DNA from: Lepidurus packardi
Lineage: Eukaryota; Arthropoda; Branchiopoda; Notostraca; Triopsidae
NCBI GenBank assembly: GCA_023053545.1
Contig: JAKZAN010000005.1
Location: 8,990,001 to 9,054,000 of the forward strand
Length of the DNA stretch: 64,000 bases
Direction: 5' to 3'
A program made the position numbers and the translations under genes. Each line of letters begins with the position of its first letter. The first letter of the stretch is position 1. Positions 1 to 12,000 of the stretch are shown here, piece after piece. The notes beneath the pieces were generated by a model. It had not been told where the DNA came from and ran no database searches. It saw nothing but the letters and a program-made list of their open reading frames with translations.

Positions 1-746
1 AAAGCGGAGCTCGCTAAATTTCCCGAAAAGGTCCAAAAAGACGTGGTGATCCTTTTCTCCGCTCATTCTCTACCCTTACGCGTAAATTTATTCATAAGTG
101 TACTGGAAGTTAACAGTAAAAATGCACTTTTGTTCTAGTCTGTGAACCGTGGAGACCCTTATCCCCCTGAAGTGGGAGCAACTGTGCAGCTAGTAATGAA
201 AGAGTTGAATTATAGCCACGGATTTCGCTTAGTTTGGCAATCTAAAGTAGGTCCGTTACCTTGGCTAGAACCTGCCACTGACGCTGCCATGACTGGTAAT
301 TCGTGATAAAATTGTCCTAGTTTTAAAGCGTGTAAGAAAATAAGCGAGCAAACTTTAAAGACAAAATTTTATTCTAGCCTTGGCCAAAAGAGGCCAAAAA
401 AATCTGCTTCTAGTTCCTATCGCTTTTACATCTGATCACATTGAAACCTTGCACGAATTGGACATTGAATACGGACAAGAATTAGCTCATGAGGTAAAAT
501 TTCTCAAGACTGGAATTTTTCGCCTTATTAAAGTTTAATTTTATTTCTTAGATTGGGATTGAAAACTATAGGCGCGTACCGTCATTAAACGACAATCCTA
601 TCTTTATTGATGCCTTGGCTGATGTGGTGACGAATCATCTCAAGAATGGACCTCGACTGAGTCCTCATTTACTGCTTCGCTGCCCAATGTGCGTAAATCC
701 TACTTGCGCCAAAGCTAAAAATTGGCTACAAAAGACGTGTCAGTGA
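1..746 (+). CDS. FECH: ferrochelatase, 3' part (partial)
   Basis: Final enzyme of haem synthesis; it inserts ferrous iron into protoporphyrin IX on the mitochondrial inner membrane (family knowledge). Four exons are visible: 1-81, 139-295, 378-493 and 552-746, all with GT-AG borders and consistent phase. The first encodes FSAHSLP, carrying the catalytic His. The second encodes VNRGDPYP, and the third [17 protein letters not shown] with the active-site Glu. The last ends with CPMCVNPTC, the C-x2-C-x4-C part of the [2Fe-2S] cluster site of animal ferrochelatases, and stops at TGA 744-746. The N-terminal half, including the fourth cluster Cys, lies before base 1. No frameshift or stop is seen. 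Confidence 0.93.
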
Positions 747-926
747 TTTAGGGGAGTTTCTACTTATTTTGTGTCTATGTGAAAACGGGTATTTTCAACG
801 AAAACTGCTGGGGGGATTGCTTTGGGGATAGAAAAATTGTGATCTTATGCCATTTCTTCGTATGGGAAAGCTTTAATAGAAATCTCATTTATTTAAAACT
901 ACTTAGCTCAATCTGAGGTTTGCTGA

Positions 927-1739
927 TCACCGTGAAGCAGTTTCGTAAACCCAAACCGTGTCTATGCCTTCACCAATGACTAACTTAGGTTTCCAGTTAG
1001 GTAACGGAAAGCGACAGGCGATTACGCGAGTATTGGGCTTTAATTGTTGCTGGAATTTAAGCTGCAGTGGTAACATCTGCCGACAGTAGGGACAAATGAA
1101 CCCAAAGTTAAAAAATGGATGAAATATTTAGCATACAAACTTACCATCTCTTCTACTCCGAAGATTACGACGTTTTCATAGGGCGCTAAGCTAAATTGCC
1201 ACAGATCTTTCTGCCAGAATGTGGTTTTACCTCTCACGTTCTCTCTCCATGCTTTGATTTTGGAATAAGCAACTAATACTGAGTTTAGTTCCACTCCATG
1301 AGCTGTAAATCCCTCCTTAGCAGCAGCCACAACCTTTTCCGGTAAGAAAAAAACGGTTAATTAAATATAAATCAAGGAAAAAGACCTACTAAACGTCCAT
1401 CTCCACTCCCCAAATCGACTAATTTTCCAGTTTTTCTTCTGCCAGCCAACGCTTTCATAACATGGTGTACTTGCTGAGTTGTGGCTGGAACGTAAGGTAA
1501 ACAAACTTTTCTCATTGCAGGCATTACAAACGGAAAAGCTATGACACTGACCAAAACCGCAGCTCCTCCTTCACAAGATTTTCAAACATTAATTCTCTTT
1601 TTCACTGAACATTCTAAGGCTTTGGCAGTTCTCTTAACTGTTTAATTATATTACCCGTAACTGCTGCTAGGATTAAACCTGCAGTAGATGAAGGCCTTTT
1701 CGGCCCACTAGCTGACTCGAAAATATTTTCAGATGCCAT
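927..1739 (-). CDS. ATPSCKMT: ATP synthase c-subunit lysine methyltransferase-like (FAM173 family)
   Basis: Four exons in reading order: 1739-1655, 1568-1390, 1333-1145 and 1076-927; 603 nt, 200 residues. Family members are mitochondrial seven-beta-strand methyltransferases; vertebrate ATPSCKMT trimethylates a lysine of ATP synthase subunit c. Visible features: an N-terminal hydrophobic segment (residues about 20-45), the family motif [13 protein letters not shown], the AdoMet-binding motif [12 protein letters not shown], a [11 protein letters not shown] helix, [16 protein letters not shown], and the C-terminal [14 protein letters not shown]...GIDTVWVYE. Length matches the roughly 200-230 residue family. 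The start at 1739 faces the NATD1 start at 1999, so the two probably share a promoter. FAM173A and FAM173B were not distinguished. Confidence 0.88.
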
Positions 1740-1998
1740 AACTTCCCTTCAAAAACGAAAAAAAAACTCTTGTTATTTGAAAACCCACGTGGATCAGCCG
1801 GGATCTCAATAAATAAGTCCCGCCTACTATATACAAACGCATATGTTTACAAATAACATTTACCATGGCAATGGTAAGTAAAGAAGAGAAACGAATCTTA
1901 AACGTTTTGACGGTCCTTGGAAACCAATTTCGAATCAATTAGAGACGCTATTCTAACGTTGCCTAGTCGAGCAGTACAAAAGCTGAAAGTCAGACTAA
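1740..1998. promoter_or_regulatory. bidirectional promoter between ATPSCKMT-like and NATD1-like genes
   Basis: Only 259 bp separate the two divergent start codons. The interval holds AT-rich TATA-like stretches (ACTATATACA near 1827-1836, AATAAATAAG near 1808) and a perfect inverted repeat at 1860-1877, TTACCAT-GGCA-ATGGTAA. Its left part resembles an RFX X-box (TTACCATGGCAA). In the decayed tandem copy downstream this central part is missing or diverged. Function is inferred from position only. Confidence 0.5.
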
Positions 1999-2556
1999 AT
2001 GTCACTGAGAAGTTTCTTTGGTAGTCTTCGAAATTTTACCACGGTAATCAGAACCATGAATTTACCTCCTCGTGCTAATCCAACGACCCCGCTGATGGAA
2101 CCAGCATCGAAACAAACCTTTGCTTCGATCAAAGATGCTAAAATCCATCATCAGCCCGAAAAAAACCGCTTCTGCTTGCCCTTGGACGAGAATTGTAAGT
2201 CCTAAAACTTCGTTAAAAGTTAAATTCGTTTAATAGAAACAAATATTCTTCTATAAATAGCTGAAGCTGTGCTTGATTATCGCAAAGAAGGGAATTTGCT
2301 TGATATGTACCATACCGAAGTCCCGCCACAGTATCGTGAACACGGCATCGCTGCAAAATTGGCTGAGGTAAAACATAATTTTCCATGAATAATGAAAGGC
2401 TTCAGATTCACAGATCAAATTTTCTTTAATTTTCAGCAAGCGTTTGATTATGCGGTGCAAAACAATCTGAAGATGCGCTTAACTTGCTCGTACCTGCGCG
2501 AGCACTTCTACCCGCAGCATCAGGATCCGCGTTACAAAGCATTGGTGGTCGAATAA
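1999..2556 (+). CDS. NATD1: NATD1-type GNAT N-acetyltransferase domain protein
   Basis: Three exons: 1999-2194, 2261-2367 and 2437-2556; 423 nt, 140 residues. The C-terminal half has the compact YjdJ/NATD1-type GNAT fold signature: an AVLDYR strand, LDMYHTEVPPQYREHGIAAKLAE (acetyl-CoA pyrophosphate loop with R-x-x-G-I-A), then FDYAVQNNLK and LTCSYLREHF. The N-terminus MSLRSFFGSLRNFTTVIRTM is Arg/Ser/Thr-rich and lacks acidic residues, like a mitochondrial presequence; vertebrate NATD1 lacks such an extension, so localisation is inference. An AATAAA lies at 2674-2679. A broken tandem copy follows at 3047-3604. Substrate is unknown for the family. Confidence 0.85.
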
Positions 2557-2802
2557 TTAGTGGAGGAAGAATAATTAGAATAATTTGTTAATGAAGAGAA
2601 GTCTGAAAGTTCTTTCCCATCCATTTTTGTTTTCTGGTTAATTACGTATACGTTTTCATATACAAAACATGGGAATAAATTAGGGTTGAATTACTTCCAT
2701 CCTTGCTAAATCACCACGAGTCAGCCTTAAGAAGGCGGGCTTTAATTAAGTTACGCATATTGGGGGTTCAACGTCATTAAAGCTCTCCGAGCTGCATGTT
2801 CC

Positions 2803-2883
2803 TTACCCAAACGCGCGGACACTTGCACTCGACGAAGGCCTTTTCGGTGCATTAGATGACTGGGAAAAGTTTTCAGACGCCAT
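2803..2883 (-). pseudogene. duplicated first-exon remnant of the ATPSCKMT-like gene
   Basis: Reading leftward from ATG 2883-2881 gives MASENFSQSSNAPKRPSSSA, clearly the counterpart of [20 protein letters not shown] in the intact gene. It then leaves the homology, reads SVRAFG and reaches TAA at 2803. No further methyltransferase exon follows, so the duplication carried only exon 1. Confidence 0.75.
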
Positions 2884-3046
2884 TACTTCCTTACAAAAAA
2901 GTCTCTCCTTGGCGTGTTATAAACTTGGCAAAGAGCATAGAGTACATAGTAGAATACGTCTCTGCTTGTCCTTGTAAACGAACTTGGAACGTTCGTGACA
3001 CCTTTCTGACGTTACTGTTACAGTACAAAACTGAAAGTCGCCCTGA

Positions 3047-3604
3047 ATGATCACTGAGAAGTTGGTTTGCTAGTCTTCGGAATTATAGTACGATTATCAG
3101 AACCATGAATTAACCTCCTCGTACTAACACAACGATCTCGATAATGGAACCAGCATCTAAAAAAAATTTTCTTCGATCAAAGATGTTAAAATCTATCACC
3201 AGCCCGAAAAAAACGGCTTCTTTTTTGGACGAAAATTGTGCTAAAAGAGAAAAGTCCTAAAACTTCGTTAAAATTCGTAATTCGTTTGATAGAAACACTT
3301 CGTCTATATATCTAGCTGAAGCTGTGCTTGATTATAGCAAGGAAGGGAATTTGTTCGACATGTACCATACCGAAATCCCGCCACAGTATCGTGAGCACGG
3401 CTTCGCTGTAAAAGTGGCTAAGGTAAAATATAATATCCGAGAAAGGTTCCAGATTCTCTAATTAGATTGTCTTGAACTTGCCAGGAAGCATTTGATTATG
3501 CGGTGCAGAACAATTTGCTGATGCGCTTGAATTGCCTGTACCTGCGCGAGCATTTCTCCCCATAACGTCAGGATCCGCGGTACAAAGCATTGGTGGTCCA
3601 ATAA
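3047..3604 (+). pseudogene. NATD1 tandem copy, degenerate
   Basis: Collinear with the three exons and two introns of the intact gene at 1999-2556. One extra A directly after the ATG shifts the frame. In the original frame a Leu codon TTA became TAA (ATGAATTAA near 3104-3112). There is a 1-nt loss near 3160, an in-frame deletion ahead of the first donor, and a Gln codon became TAA in the last exon (CCATAACGTCAG near 3560). The AATAAA equivalent became CATAAA. Introns are retained, so this is a DNA-level duplicate, not a retrocopy. Confidence 0.87.
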
Positions 3605-3905
3605 TTAGTGAAGGAAGAAGTTCGAAAAATCTCTATAATGTTCTTTTCCCTCCGTTTCTGTATTCTGTTTAATCTCGTATACGTTCTCATACATAAAACA
3701 TGGTCATAAATTAGGGTTAAATTACTTCCTTCCTTCTTGCTAAAACACCACGAGTCAGCCTTAAAGAAGGTGGGCTTTAATTAAGTTATGCGTCTTTGGG
3801 CTTCAGCGTCATTGAAGACTTCCGAGTAGCATTTTGCTTACCCAAAAGCGCCGAAACCTACAAGATTTTTGGGTAGTAAGGTTTATGGTATTCCAGATAT
3901 CAACG

Positions 3906-4325
3906 TCACATACCTGCCAGCGCAGTAAAGATCACAGCCAAGATTGGGCTTAGGCGTGTCAAAAACGACAGGATAGCAATTCCCATATCGCCAGCAGTCA
4001 TTCCAACGGTCCTTGTTTGAATGTGATGCTGAAAAATGGATAATTGAGTTAAATGCCATTTTCTAAAAGTTCAGATCACAAATTTAGCTGAAATCGGGCT
4101 GACAGCTGTCCTAGGTCCTAGGTGGAACCTAGGTTCCTTTAAACTAATGAAGTTCACTCCAACAAATATTGAATGAAAAGTTTGAAGGTGAATTCTTATA
4201 CAAACAATGACAGATCAGCTCGGCTTATTCATTCATTTGTATTTAGAATGTCTTACCGTAGATTCCTCTGCTTCCAAACCGTAGCTTAGCACTATTAACA
4301 ATAGAATTAAAAGGAGTTTGGTCAT
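3906..4325 (-). CDS. small secreted or membrane peptide, unrecognised
   Basis: Two exons in phase 0: 4325-4257 and 4028-3906, giving 63 residues. The first encodes a strong signal peptide or anchor, MTKLLLILLLIVLSYGLEAE; the second (after TTTTCAG) encodes HHIQTRTVGMTAGDMGI followed by a hydrophobic segment AILSFLTRLSPILAVIFTALAGM and a stop. A donor-like GGCAG|GTATGTGA just before the stop could lead to further exons, not found. I do not recognise the family. The call rests on a good signal peptide and matching splice phase only. Confidence 0.42.
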
Positions 4326-4577
4326 TTCGAACTAAATCTGTTCATAGCAGACATGGAACTGACGTTGAAACGCTGAATTTGTTTGTAGTGAAAGGTTCGA
4401 ACGCTTGTTTCGACCCTTCACATTATCCTAGAAGGGATACTAACTGTTGAATGCTCGCTTTCTCTTAATCATAGTTAGAAAAGTGGTCTTTATTTTCAAA
4501 GTTCCTTCAGACATTCTATTTACAGAAATTTATCACTTATAGTCATTAAATGTAATTTAAAATTGATTTGGGGGCTT

Positions 4578-6415
4578 TCACCGTCCCGGGTGAGTCAGAA
4601 AAGTATTTTGGGGCTTAAATCTGTTCGGGAGAAAGTTCGTTTGTATAGGCTGCCAGGTCATCAGGGGTCTTTGGGTTTGGATGGTCGTAAAAGGGAAAAG
4701 GGGGGGTGTTTGGAGTTGAGATGGGGGTTGAATCTGAGGAGGGGGTGTTTGGAGCTGAGGTTGAATGAAGAAAGGAGACACTGGCTCTGGTCTGGGATTA
4801 GTAACAACAGGGTTAGCGAATCCGGGTATTGGATTAGGTTTTACCACTGAAACTGGAGTGGTTGACGTGTTTCGTTTAGACTCGAGCAACTTCTTGACTG
4901 CAGTTTTCTGCGAGGGGCTAAGGTCTTCCACACGGACAGGCTTGGGCGATGTTGCAGCTATTGTTGTTGCTTCGGGAGGAATTACGGCGTGGATGATGAC
5001 GACGTTTTCTTCTGTTGTTGTAGGGATTGTTTTCGGGAACCAGGGACGAGATAACCTAGGCTTAACTGTTGTATGTAATATAGACTCGTCGACTCCCCAG
5101 ACTGTTACTGGAACAAGGGGACGGTTTGTTTCCGTGGTAAACGGTACTGTAGTTGGAACCCCTGTTGTCGTGGTAGTAGTAGAAGTTGTTGGAGACTGGT
5201 TAGCAACTTCAGTAGTGGTTGGAACAGGAACGTCAGTTGTGGATGTAAGGAAATCCTGGGTTGTTTCAATGATATGAGCTATTGTTGTAGCTGGACGTTC
5301 TGTAGTCGTACTTGCGGGAACTGTAGTCGTAGTTGTTGGGACTGTTGTGGTCGTTGTCGTAGTTGTGGGGATTGTAGTCGTTTCGATATCCCCTTCTCGA
5401 TTGACTTCATTCTCAGTTTCGGTATCGGATTTAGTTTGGATAGTTGGGGGTTCTGGAGTTGCAGTATTTGAGCTTCTAATTGCTTCAGTGTCAGCTTGAG
5501 AATGAGCAGTAGTAGCCACGGGCGCAGTTTCAGTTTCGATGGGCTTCACCAAATTGGGGACACTTACCGCGAGAGGAGGTATTACTATAGTTGGATGTTG
5601 CGAAGTGGTCGGTCGGGTTGAAGCTGTGGTTGTTGGAATCTCGGTAGCTACTTGTTGGCTTTGTATGGTCTGGGCTTCGGTTGCGTTAACGGCTAGAGGA
5701 CGTTCAGGTGTATCTGGAGAAGGAATTTCTTCCACGATTGGCAGAACCGCAGCTAACGTTGTAGATGTGACGTTTCTTTGTAAATCTGTGTAGTGAAACA
5801 AAGAAGAAATATAGAATATGTAACAATGTCTAGTCTTGAATTGTTGTTTACATGAATGGGTCGAATTTGGATTCAGAACACTAAGCGTGTTCGGAATCGT
5901 GGCTTGTGGAGTTTCGGATGTGTCCGTTATTGCAGTAGAGGTGTCAGTTGTTCGATGTTCTAGAAGCAAAAGAAATCAAAACAAATTTAGGGTAAATAAA
6001 ACCGATTTAAACTACAAGTTCTGGACAGAGTTGTAGCTTTTCATTACAAAATTTACACTTTCTAAGGTAAATTTCCTAATATAAATACCTGGAGTGGTAG
6101 AATCTGGGGTAGAAACGTTAAAAATTCCATCGTCGCGGACTTCTTCCAAGGTAATTCCAGCCAACGTATGATCTTCCGCCTCTATGTAGTAAAGAACCGT
6201 ACATTAAAATATTTTAAAATTTAAGTATAAAATGGGTCCAAAACTTTACCTGTGAAATTCTTGGGTTGCTCGTCAAGTAGGCTTTCGGGTATGGAAGCCC
6301 CGAAAACCGCTAAAACGACGAAAACACACAGCCCCGTTGAAATCCACAAACTCATTTCGCCTTTCCAATGCTTAGGTCCGAAAATACTCACCGAGGCGTC
6401 GATATTCTTTGACAT
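4578..6415 (-). CDS. Thr/Pro-rich mucin-like extracellular protein
   Basis: Four exons in reading order: 6415-6250, 6181-6089, 5959-5852 and 5785-4578; 1575 nt, 524 residues, all junctions phase 1. Residues about 22-40 (LWISTGLCVFVVLAVFGAS) form an internal signal peptide or type II anchor after a 20-residue polar N-terminus. The rest is low complexity: Thr/Ser/Pro repeats with runs of Thr (TTTTTTTT), expected to carry mucin-type O-glycans, and a Pro/Gln-rich C-terminus (PQLQTPPPQIQPPSQLQTPP). N-glycan sequons such as NFTG and NVTS are present. No folded domain or chitin-binding cysteines are seen. A matrix or mucin-like coat role is inference. Confidence 0.72.
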
Positions 6416-9098
6416 AATGACGATAGTATCACTTCCGTTTCAATTTATACCACTTTCCTCCCCGTAATGCCAGCAGGGACTGGAGAAAAGCGGCAAGCAA
6501 CGCTGAGGGAAAGGGAGGGAGGGACTGAACTGACCCAGGTTAGCGCGTTTCATTTTGCCCAAAGGTCAAATTACGAGAATAGGTCATAAATAATGGCCTA
6601 AGGCCGTTTCTCTTCCTACCAAAATTTTTTACGACTATTTTTTATTAGGTTTTCCAAGCGAGTTATTTGAGGGTAACTTTTTCGAAGATACTGCAGTGCT
6701 GAATTATGGAACGGGTAGCTTCAACGTAATGGGGAACGTGACGGTTTTGCTGTTTCATTGGAACGAAATAAAAATTCTGCATTTACTCTAGGGATTGTGC
6801 AGAACACCTGCATATTTCAAAAGCATACAAGCATAGTGACTCGGAAAAAGTTATTCAATATAATAAAAGTTTAGAAACGTTTCAAAATTCGACAGAAATG
6901 CTGAATTTCGTAAAATATGAAATACAAAATAAACTAAAATCCGCAGTAATTTTTTTAGAAAATATTTAGATACTAGTTCCGTATTTAAAGTGTTTGCAGG
7001 AAGTATTGTCGGAAATTGCTTAAGTATTCGAGATGACAAGTGAGCCATTTCTGAATAAATATTTCTTCGTCAAGCCTTTCTAGATTCTGCTTGTATAACT
7101 GAAATGATGGATAGTTGCCGATTACAGAAGGGACCTTAATGGGACATGGGTCGACATGGAAATGCTATCAAGAAAACGTATGTCTTGGCTAGAGCAATTT
7201 CCATATTTCTGTTCTGTTTTCTTATTATTTTTCAAAAAGAGAAAAAATAGAAATTGCTTTTAAGGGAATGGATTTTTGTTTGGAAGGGGGCAAAGAGAAA
7301 AGGTTGGCGTGCCCAAATGTCCTTACGTGTGCAACATCATAGGGGGACAGAAAAAGAGTCAAGTTTTGTCATTCTGGAGTAAAATCAATGATTAGACATG
7401 CCACCAAACGAGGCAAATATAGTGACGTTGATAAGGGGGGATTTCGACTTGCAAAGTTTTGAATGTGTGTATCCTGCAAAACGCCTTGACGTCAGGCAGC
7501 AAGCCCAGAGAAGGATTCCGTGAGAAACGGGACACATTAGATCTTTCTGTGCCGCCAGGAGAAATAATTCCCTGAACGACTCTTTTGCTGCTTGTATTCC
7601 GGCAGAACATTCTTCGCGATCGAGGGGAAAGGGAATGGAAAAAGAAATTACTGTATATACACCAACCCACATATTGCCGCTAACTTAAACCTACAAGTTG
7701 GCACATGCTTGCCCCCATAAGGCAACCCCCAAACTTAAGAACACTGTAAGCTCAAGCAAGTACGTGCTGAAGCACGCGGCCACCTTGGCTTATTTCTGTT
7801 TTCAATTTCCAACTAGTTTCTTTCCGGGGGAAAGAGGAGTGGTTTCAGTAATGGAAAGAAATAGAGCTCCGTTTTGGATTTAGAAGCTGTATAAAATTCT
7901 CTTTTCTTAAATGGGCATATTTCTGAAGAAATGTATTGGAAAGTCCATTACGGCAGTAAAAATATCGTGTCACCTTACGGAAAATTGAAGTATACTTCTG
8001 TGAAGGAATTCAGTCAATTTGTCTAGAAATTCACCAGTTCAAGGAGCTCTTGAAGAAATCCAGACGGTCTTCGGAGGAAGATATTTTCCAAGAAAGTCAC
8101 GCAGGCATCGAAATAGCTTCTGAAGATTTATGAAGAAGTACAAAAGTTTTTTTGGATTTACCGAATAATTCAGGAAATTTCCAACTTAGGAAGTTATTAC
8201 CCTAGTTCTCACCCGGGTACCATTTTTCATGTCTGTTTGTATTATTTATTTACGAGCTAATGTTCTTTTAGTTCTGTTTTAGTAAGGGAGGGTAAGTTGT
8301 AGGTTAGGTGTTGCCAATACCTGTCCCACGTCGGATTCCGAAGTTCCTAATATTATGGCATATCTATAAGGGGCTTGGTAACCCGGATTCCGCGGGTCCC
8401 ATCGATCCTCCGCTGGGGCTGTGCGTGCCGTTACCCGTTTTCGTCCCTCATTCCTGTGTATCTATCTATACACAACACTCTGTTGTTACCTTCCCTCACC
8501 GGTGGAAAGCCCTGCGCTCACTGTATCGTATTCACGTACTTTCGGGTCAACCGCGGAAGCTCACCTTTTCAGTCGTGGTTGGGGCGTCTCATAGGCTTCT
8601 GTGTTATATGTTGTTGCTCTCTAAAGTGGAACGAAACCCGTGAATTGTGTCCTAATTTCGGTAAATACTTTCAACTTCTGCGTTTTTTTTGGAGCTCACC
8701 CTCTATTCCGCAGTAACTTTTTCCTAACCCACGGAATTGTGTGGTAATATCTCCCCGCGTGACCGTTAATTACGCGTTTATTGATCTAAGAAAGTAATTA
8801 TCTTTCAATAAAAGAGCCTCAAACGGAGTTTCATTTTTTTGGAAAGAAGTTTCCAAAGCCCTAATTTCTGTTTACGCAAATGAAGTGAAAGGAGGAGTGC
8901 CGACAGCACTAATGCTATTTGTTCCTACGTTGGTGAATTAAACATGTGGTGGGTTTTTTTCTTTTACAGCTTTTAGGGAGGAGGATTCCAATTCCGCTGC
9001 GCGAAATTACTGTGAGGTGGGAGGGACCAAAATGGAGTAACGTTTTTTCGATCCGCCGGTGGAACATAAAAGGAAATAGTATATAGCAGCGAATTATC
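6416..9098. other. intergenic region, no supported gene
   Basis: 2.7 kb between the divergent mucin-like and EF-hand genes. Several ORFs of 60-113 codons occur (for example 7385-7672 and two overlapping frames at 8308-8716) but show no recognisable domain, no repeats and no good splice partners. 8330-8700 is more GC-rich than its surroundings. The last 150 bp (TATA-like AGTATATAGC near 9077) is probably the promoter and 5' UTR of the EF-hand gene. Confidence 0.5.
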
Positions 9099-12000
9099 AT
9101 GTCTGAGCCCCCGTCGCCGAACGTCAACGTGAATGCGAACGCGAATGTGTCGCGTAAGTTTTTATACACGTGGCGTCATGCTTGTGATCGTACCAAAGGT
9201 CGTACGCGGGATCTGATCAAGAAATTCCGGCTACCAACTGTCGACGGAAACCATTCGACTTCCATTACTGAAGATGGAGCGTCCGACTTTTCGACATGCA
9301 AAAGTAGCGAGGCAGTTGGGGGAGGAGCCAGTGCCGGCACTGGACAAGGATGGAGTGTACACGTATGGTGTAAGCTTTGTCTTTTTTTTTTCTTGTCTTA
9401 CTTTACTTTTCCTGCATTAATTTGAAGCTGGTGAAGCTTGCGGCTTTGTTCTTGTTCAAACACAATAACATTTTCTACAGCACATTATCCTGTGCTTTCC
9501 TAAGATTTATTCGTTTCACCACCGTTTCAGACATGGTTCAGTAAATCAGGTTTAATTATTAATCCCTTCACCACCTAAACACCGTGTGCTACCATAAGGA
9601 AGTCAACCTGAGTACGACCTTCACATAATTTACTTTAAAACTAAAGTTTAACGTAAAGTATATTTTACTTTTCCTTTGAAGGGGAAGGGGAAGTGAATTT
9701 GTGAAGCCCAAAGACGTTGGTTCAATTTTTTTCAAGCAATTTTTTTATCCTAGGTTTGATGTTAAGAGAAGAAGAGAGGGATTAAGGGGCGGGTTTGCAT
9801 CAAAGTTGAAGTGCGGGACTCTTCTTTTTTTTTTCTTTTTTAAGCCACTATAGAAACTGGAAGAAAGGGGTTCGGGAAATTTTGTCAAAGGAAAATTCTT
9901 TTCTTTCTCAAGGAGCAAGAAATGAGTAAAAATGTGTCTTTATACACTATAGTGATTAGTGCTTTGTGACTAGTTATACAATATTTCTTCATGCTTCTGT
10001 CTAAAAAAGGAACGTAGTTTGCCGCCTTGGCCTCAGGGAATATGAAGCGTGGTTTGTTACGGTCTAAGCTTGCTGGGGAAAAAGATGCTTAATTAACGTT
10101 TCTTTCCTGTTACTCTTTGGGATTATCTTTGCCAGTCTGTACGGAAATAGCTATTAAAAACATTTCTTCTTTGCATTTCTTTTCTGGGCTGCTCTGTACG
10201 TGTGGACATATGTAACCCGCACAGCTACTTGGGTACGACGAGGATCTCAAGATTCAGATGAAGAAGATTTTGTGCCAACTCGTGGGGTTGATTATCTGTC
10301 GGATTTTCAACGGACCAAACTCACATTCTTCTTCCAGCACGTTCTCGATATGAACCACGACAACGTCATCTCCTCGGAGGATTTTGTCGCCTTGAACGAG
10401 GTATGTGTTTATCTAAAAAAAAAAGATTCAGAAACTACGCCCGAAAAGAAGGCTGCACGAGTTTATTGTGATATAAAAATACTTCCAAGTCTCAGCCAAA
10501 AAAGGAAAAAGACACGTGGTTTCAAACACACCCCGGGGAACTTCATATAGATCATTTATCCGGTGGAGGGTTTCGTGATATGCTTTACTATTGATTCTAC
10601 ATATGTTTTACTTTCTCCTCTTTTAGCGGATACGACATTATACAGAATGGCCAGCGGAATCGTTAGAGATGCTGACAACCAAAGAAGTTTTCGACGAGTT
10701 CCTGAGATTTTTGCTGACTCACGTTACTGATCCTATGCGGAGAAAAACCGGTATAGTTATTGACGAATTTTTGTTATATTTCTAAGATATACGTGTGAGT
10801 TTGGAGATAAATTTCCGGTCAATTAAATGGTTCCGAAAGTTAAAGTTAAGTTTGGGGAGAGTGTAACAAACTTTGCGCTATTGGGTAGGTTAAAGTTGCT
10901 CAGGTCCTAAATGTTGGGGAAACTCACTTGACATGATTGGATAACTAGTAACGAGCTTCCTTGTTTTCCCGTCCAGAACAGGTTTCCACGTGTCTAGTTC
11001 TTCTTTGTTTATTTCTGGTCGAGTTTTGGTTTTGTACGTGTTTCTTCTCCTTTGCGTGTGCTGTATTGGTCACAAGACACTCGTGAGGAGGTTTCAGGGG
11101 AGTATTGAAGGACTATACTAAGAAGAAATGGATTCATTATTGTATTAGCTTGTTTCACTATACTTGTATTGACCTCGAAATAAGTGAAGCTAGTTTGGGC
11201 GCGCTTTTTAAATTCGACCGTTAGGATCAAGGTTGATCCACCGACAGTGTTTATTTTGCTTGTTTGTTTAAATTTCAACCCCTCATGCAGAAGCACATCC
11301 TTTTGTAGACAATTTCTCATAGTTTCACGACTTTGTACGCTCACAGTTGAGTAGAGTACGAAATTAAATCGAAATATTGGAAGGAAATTGCGATAAGAAC
11401 GTACGTCGTTTATTTTCGAAACTTGACCGTTAGGGCTACGGATCGCCAAATTACGGATCCCCCAACTACGGATCGCCCATTGTTTTCTTAAATGTAGAGG
11501 AAGCATAAAAGTGTAACAGTATGTTCTGGAATTGTTTAACTATTTATGTTTATAGTTAAATACTGCGTACACAAATTTAATTATAAAGTGGGAAGAATGT
11601 GCAGGAGATGGCGGAGAGTTGGCTCATTGATTAATGTAACTAAAGCCAAGTTAAACAGATGGTAGATAGTAACTTGTTCATTGTCGAGACGTTGGGTCCT
11701 CAATTTTGGGGCGTTGTGTAATAATTCCTTGGATGAGAGGAAGAGGAAAACGTTTGTCTAGCTAAGTTTGTTTGCGCGCGCGTGACAGTCAGCTAATTAG
11801 ATTACAACAGGTCGGAAATTAATGAACTCTTTTTCTCCCTTTTGCTTTAGTGTTTGGTCATGCAGAGGTCCCCAAAGTGTGTGTGGACCTTTCACAGTGG
11901 CTGGAAGCCTGGGGCAGTCTCATCCATGGCTGCAAAACTTTCACCGATTTTCCTTTATGGGTTCAAGAAATGCCCAAGATTTTTTTCAATCTCATTTGTC

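Larger units (their letters stand above)
1688..3860. repeat. tandem duplication, about 1.1 kb unit, two copies
   Basis: Block 1 runs from about 1688 to 2831 and block 2 from about 2832 to 3860. Both begin with GA(T/C)GAAGGCCTTTTCGG and share the methyltransferase exon-1 sequence, the CAGTACAAAA(G)CTGAAAGTC leader, all three NATD1 exons with splice sites, and the 3' flank (ACCACGAGTCAGCCTTAA, GGCTTTAATTAAGTTA). Divergence is visible every 5-15 bases, so the duplication is old. The promoter centre is shorter in copy 2. Block edges are approximate. Confidence 0.88.

Noticed and set aside
4765-5793. Long open frames on the + strand (for example 170 codons at 4765-5277)
   Set aside because: They are antisense shadows of the Thr-rich mucin-like exon; low-complexity Val/Gly-rich translation with no domain.
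8308-8716. Two overlapping ORFs of 111 and 113 codons
   Set aside because: Different frames over the same GC-richer patch, no domain, no splice partners; probably chance.
11430-11480. Triplicate ACGGATC(G/C)CC words in an EF-hand gene intron
   Set aside because: Short imperfect repeat (about 15-18 bp) with no flanking structure; treated as local slippage.
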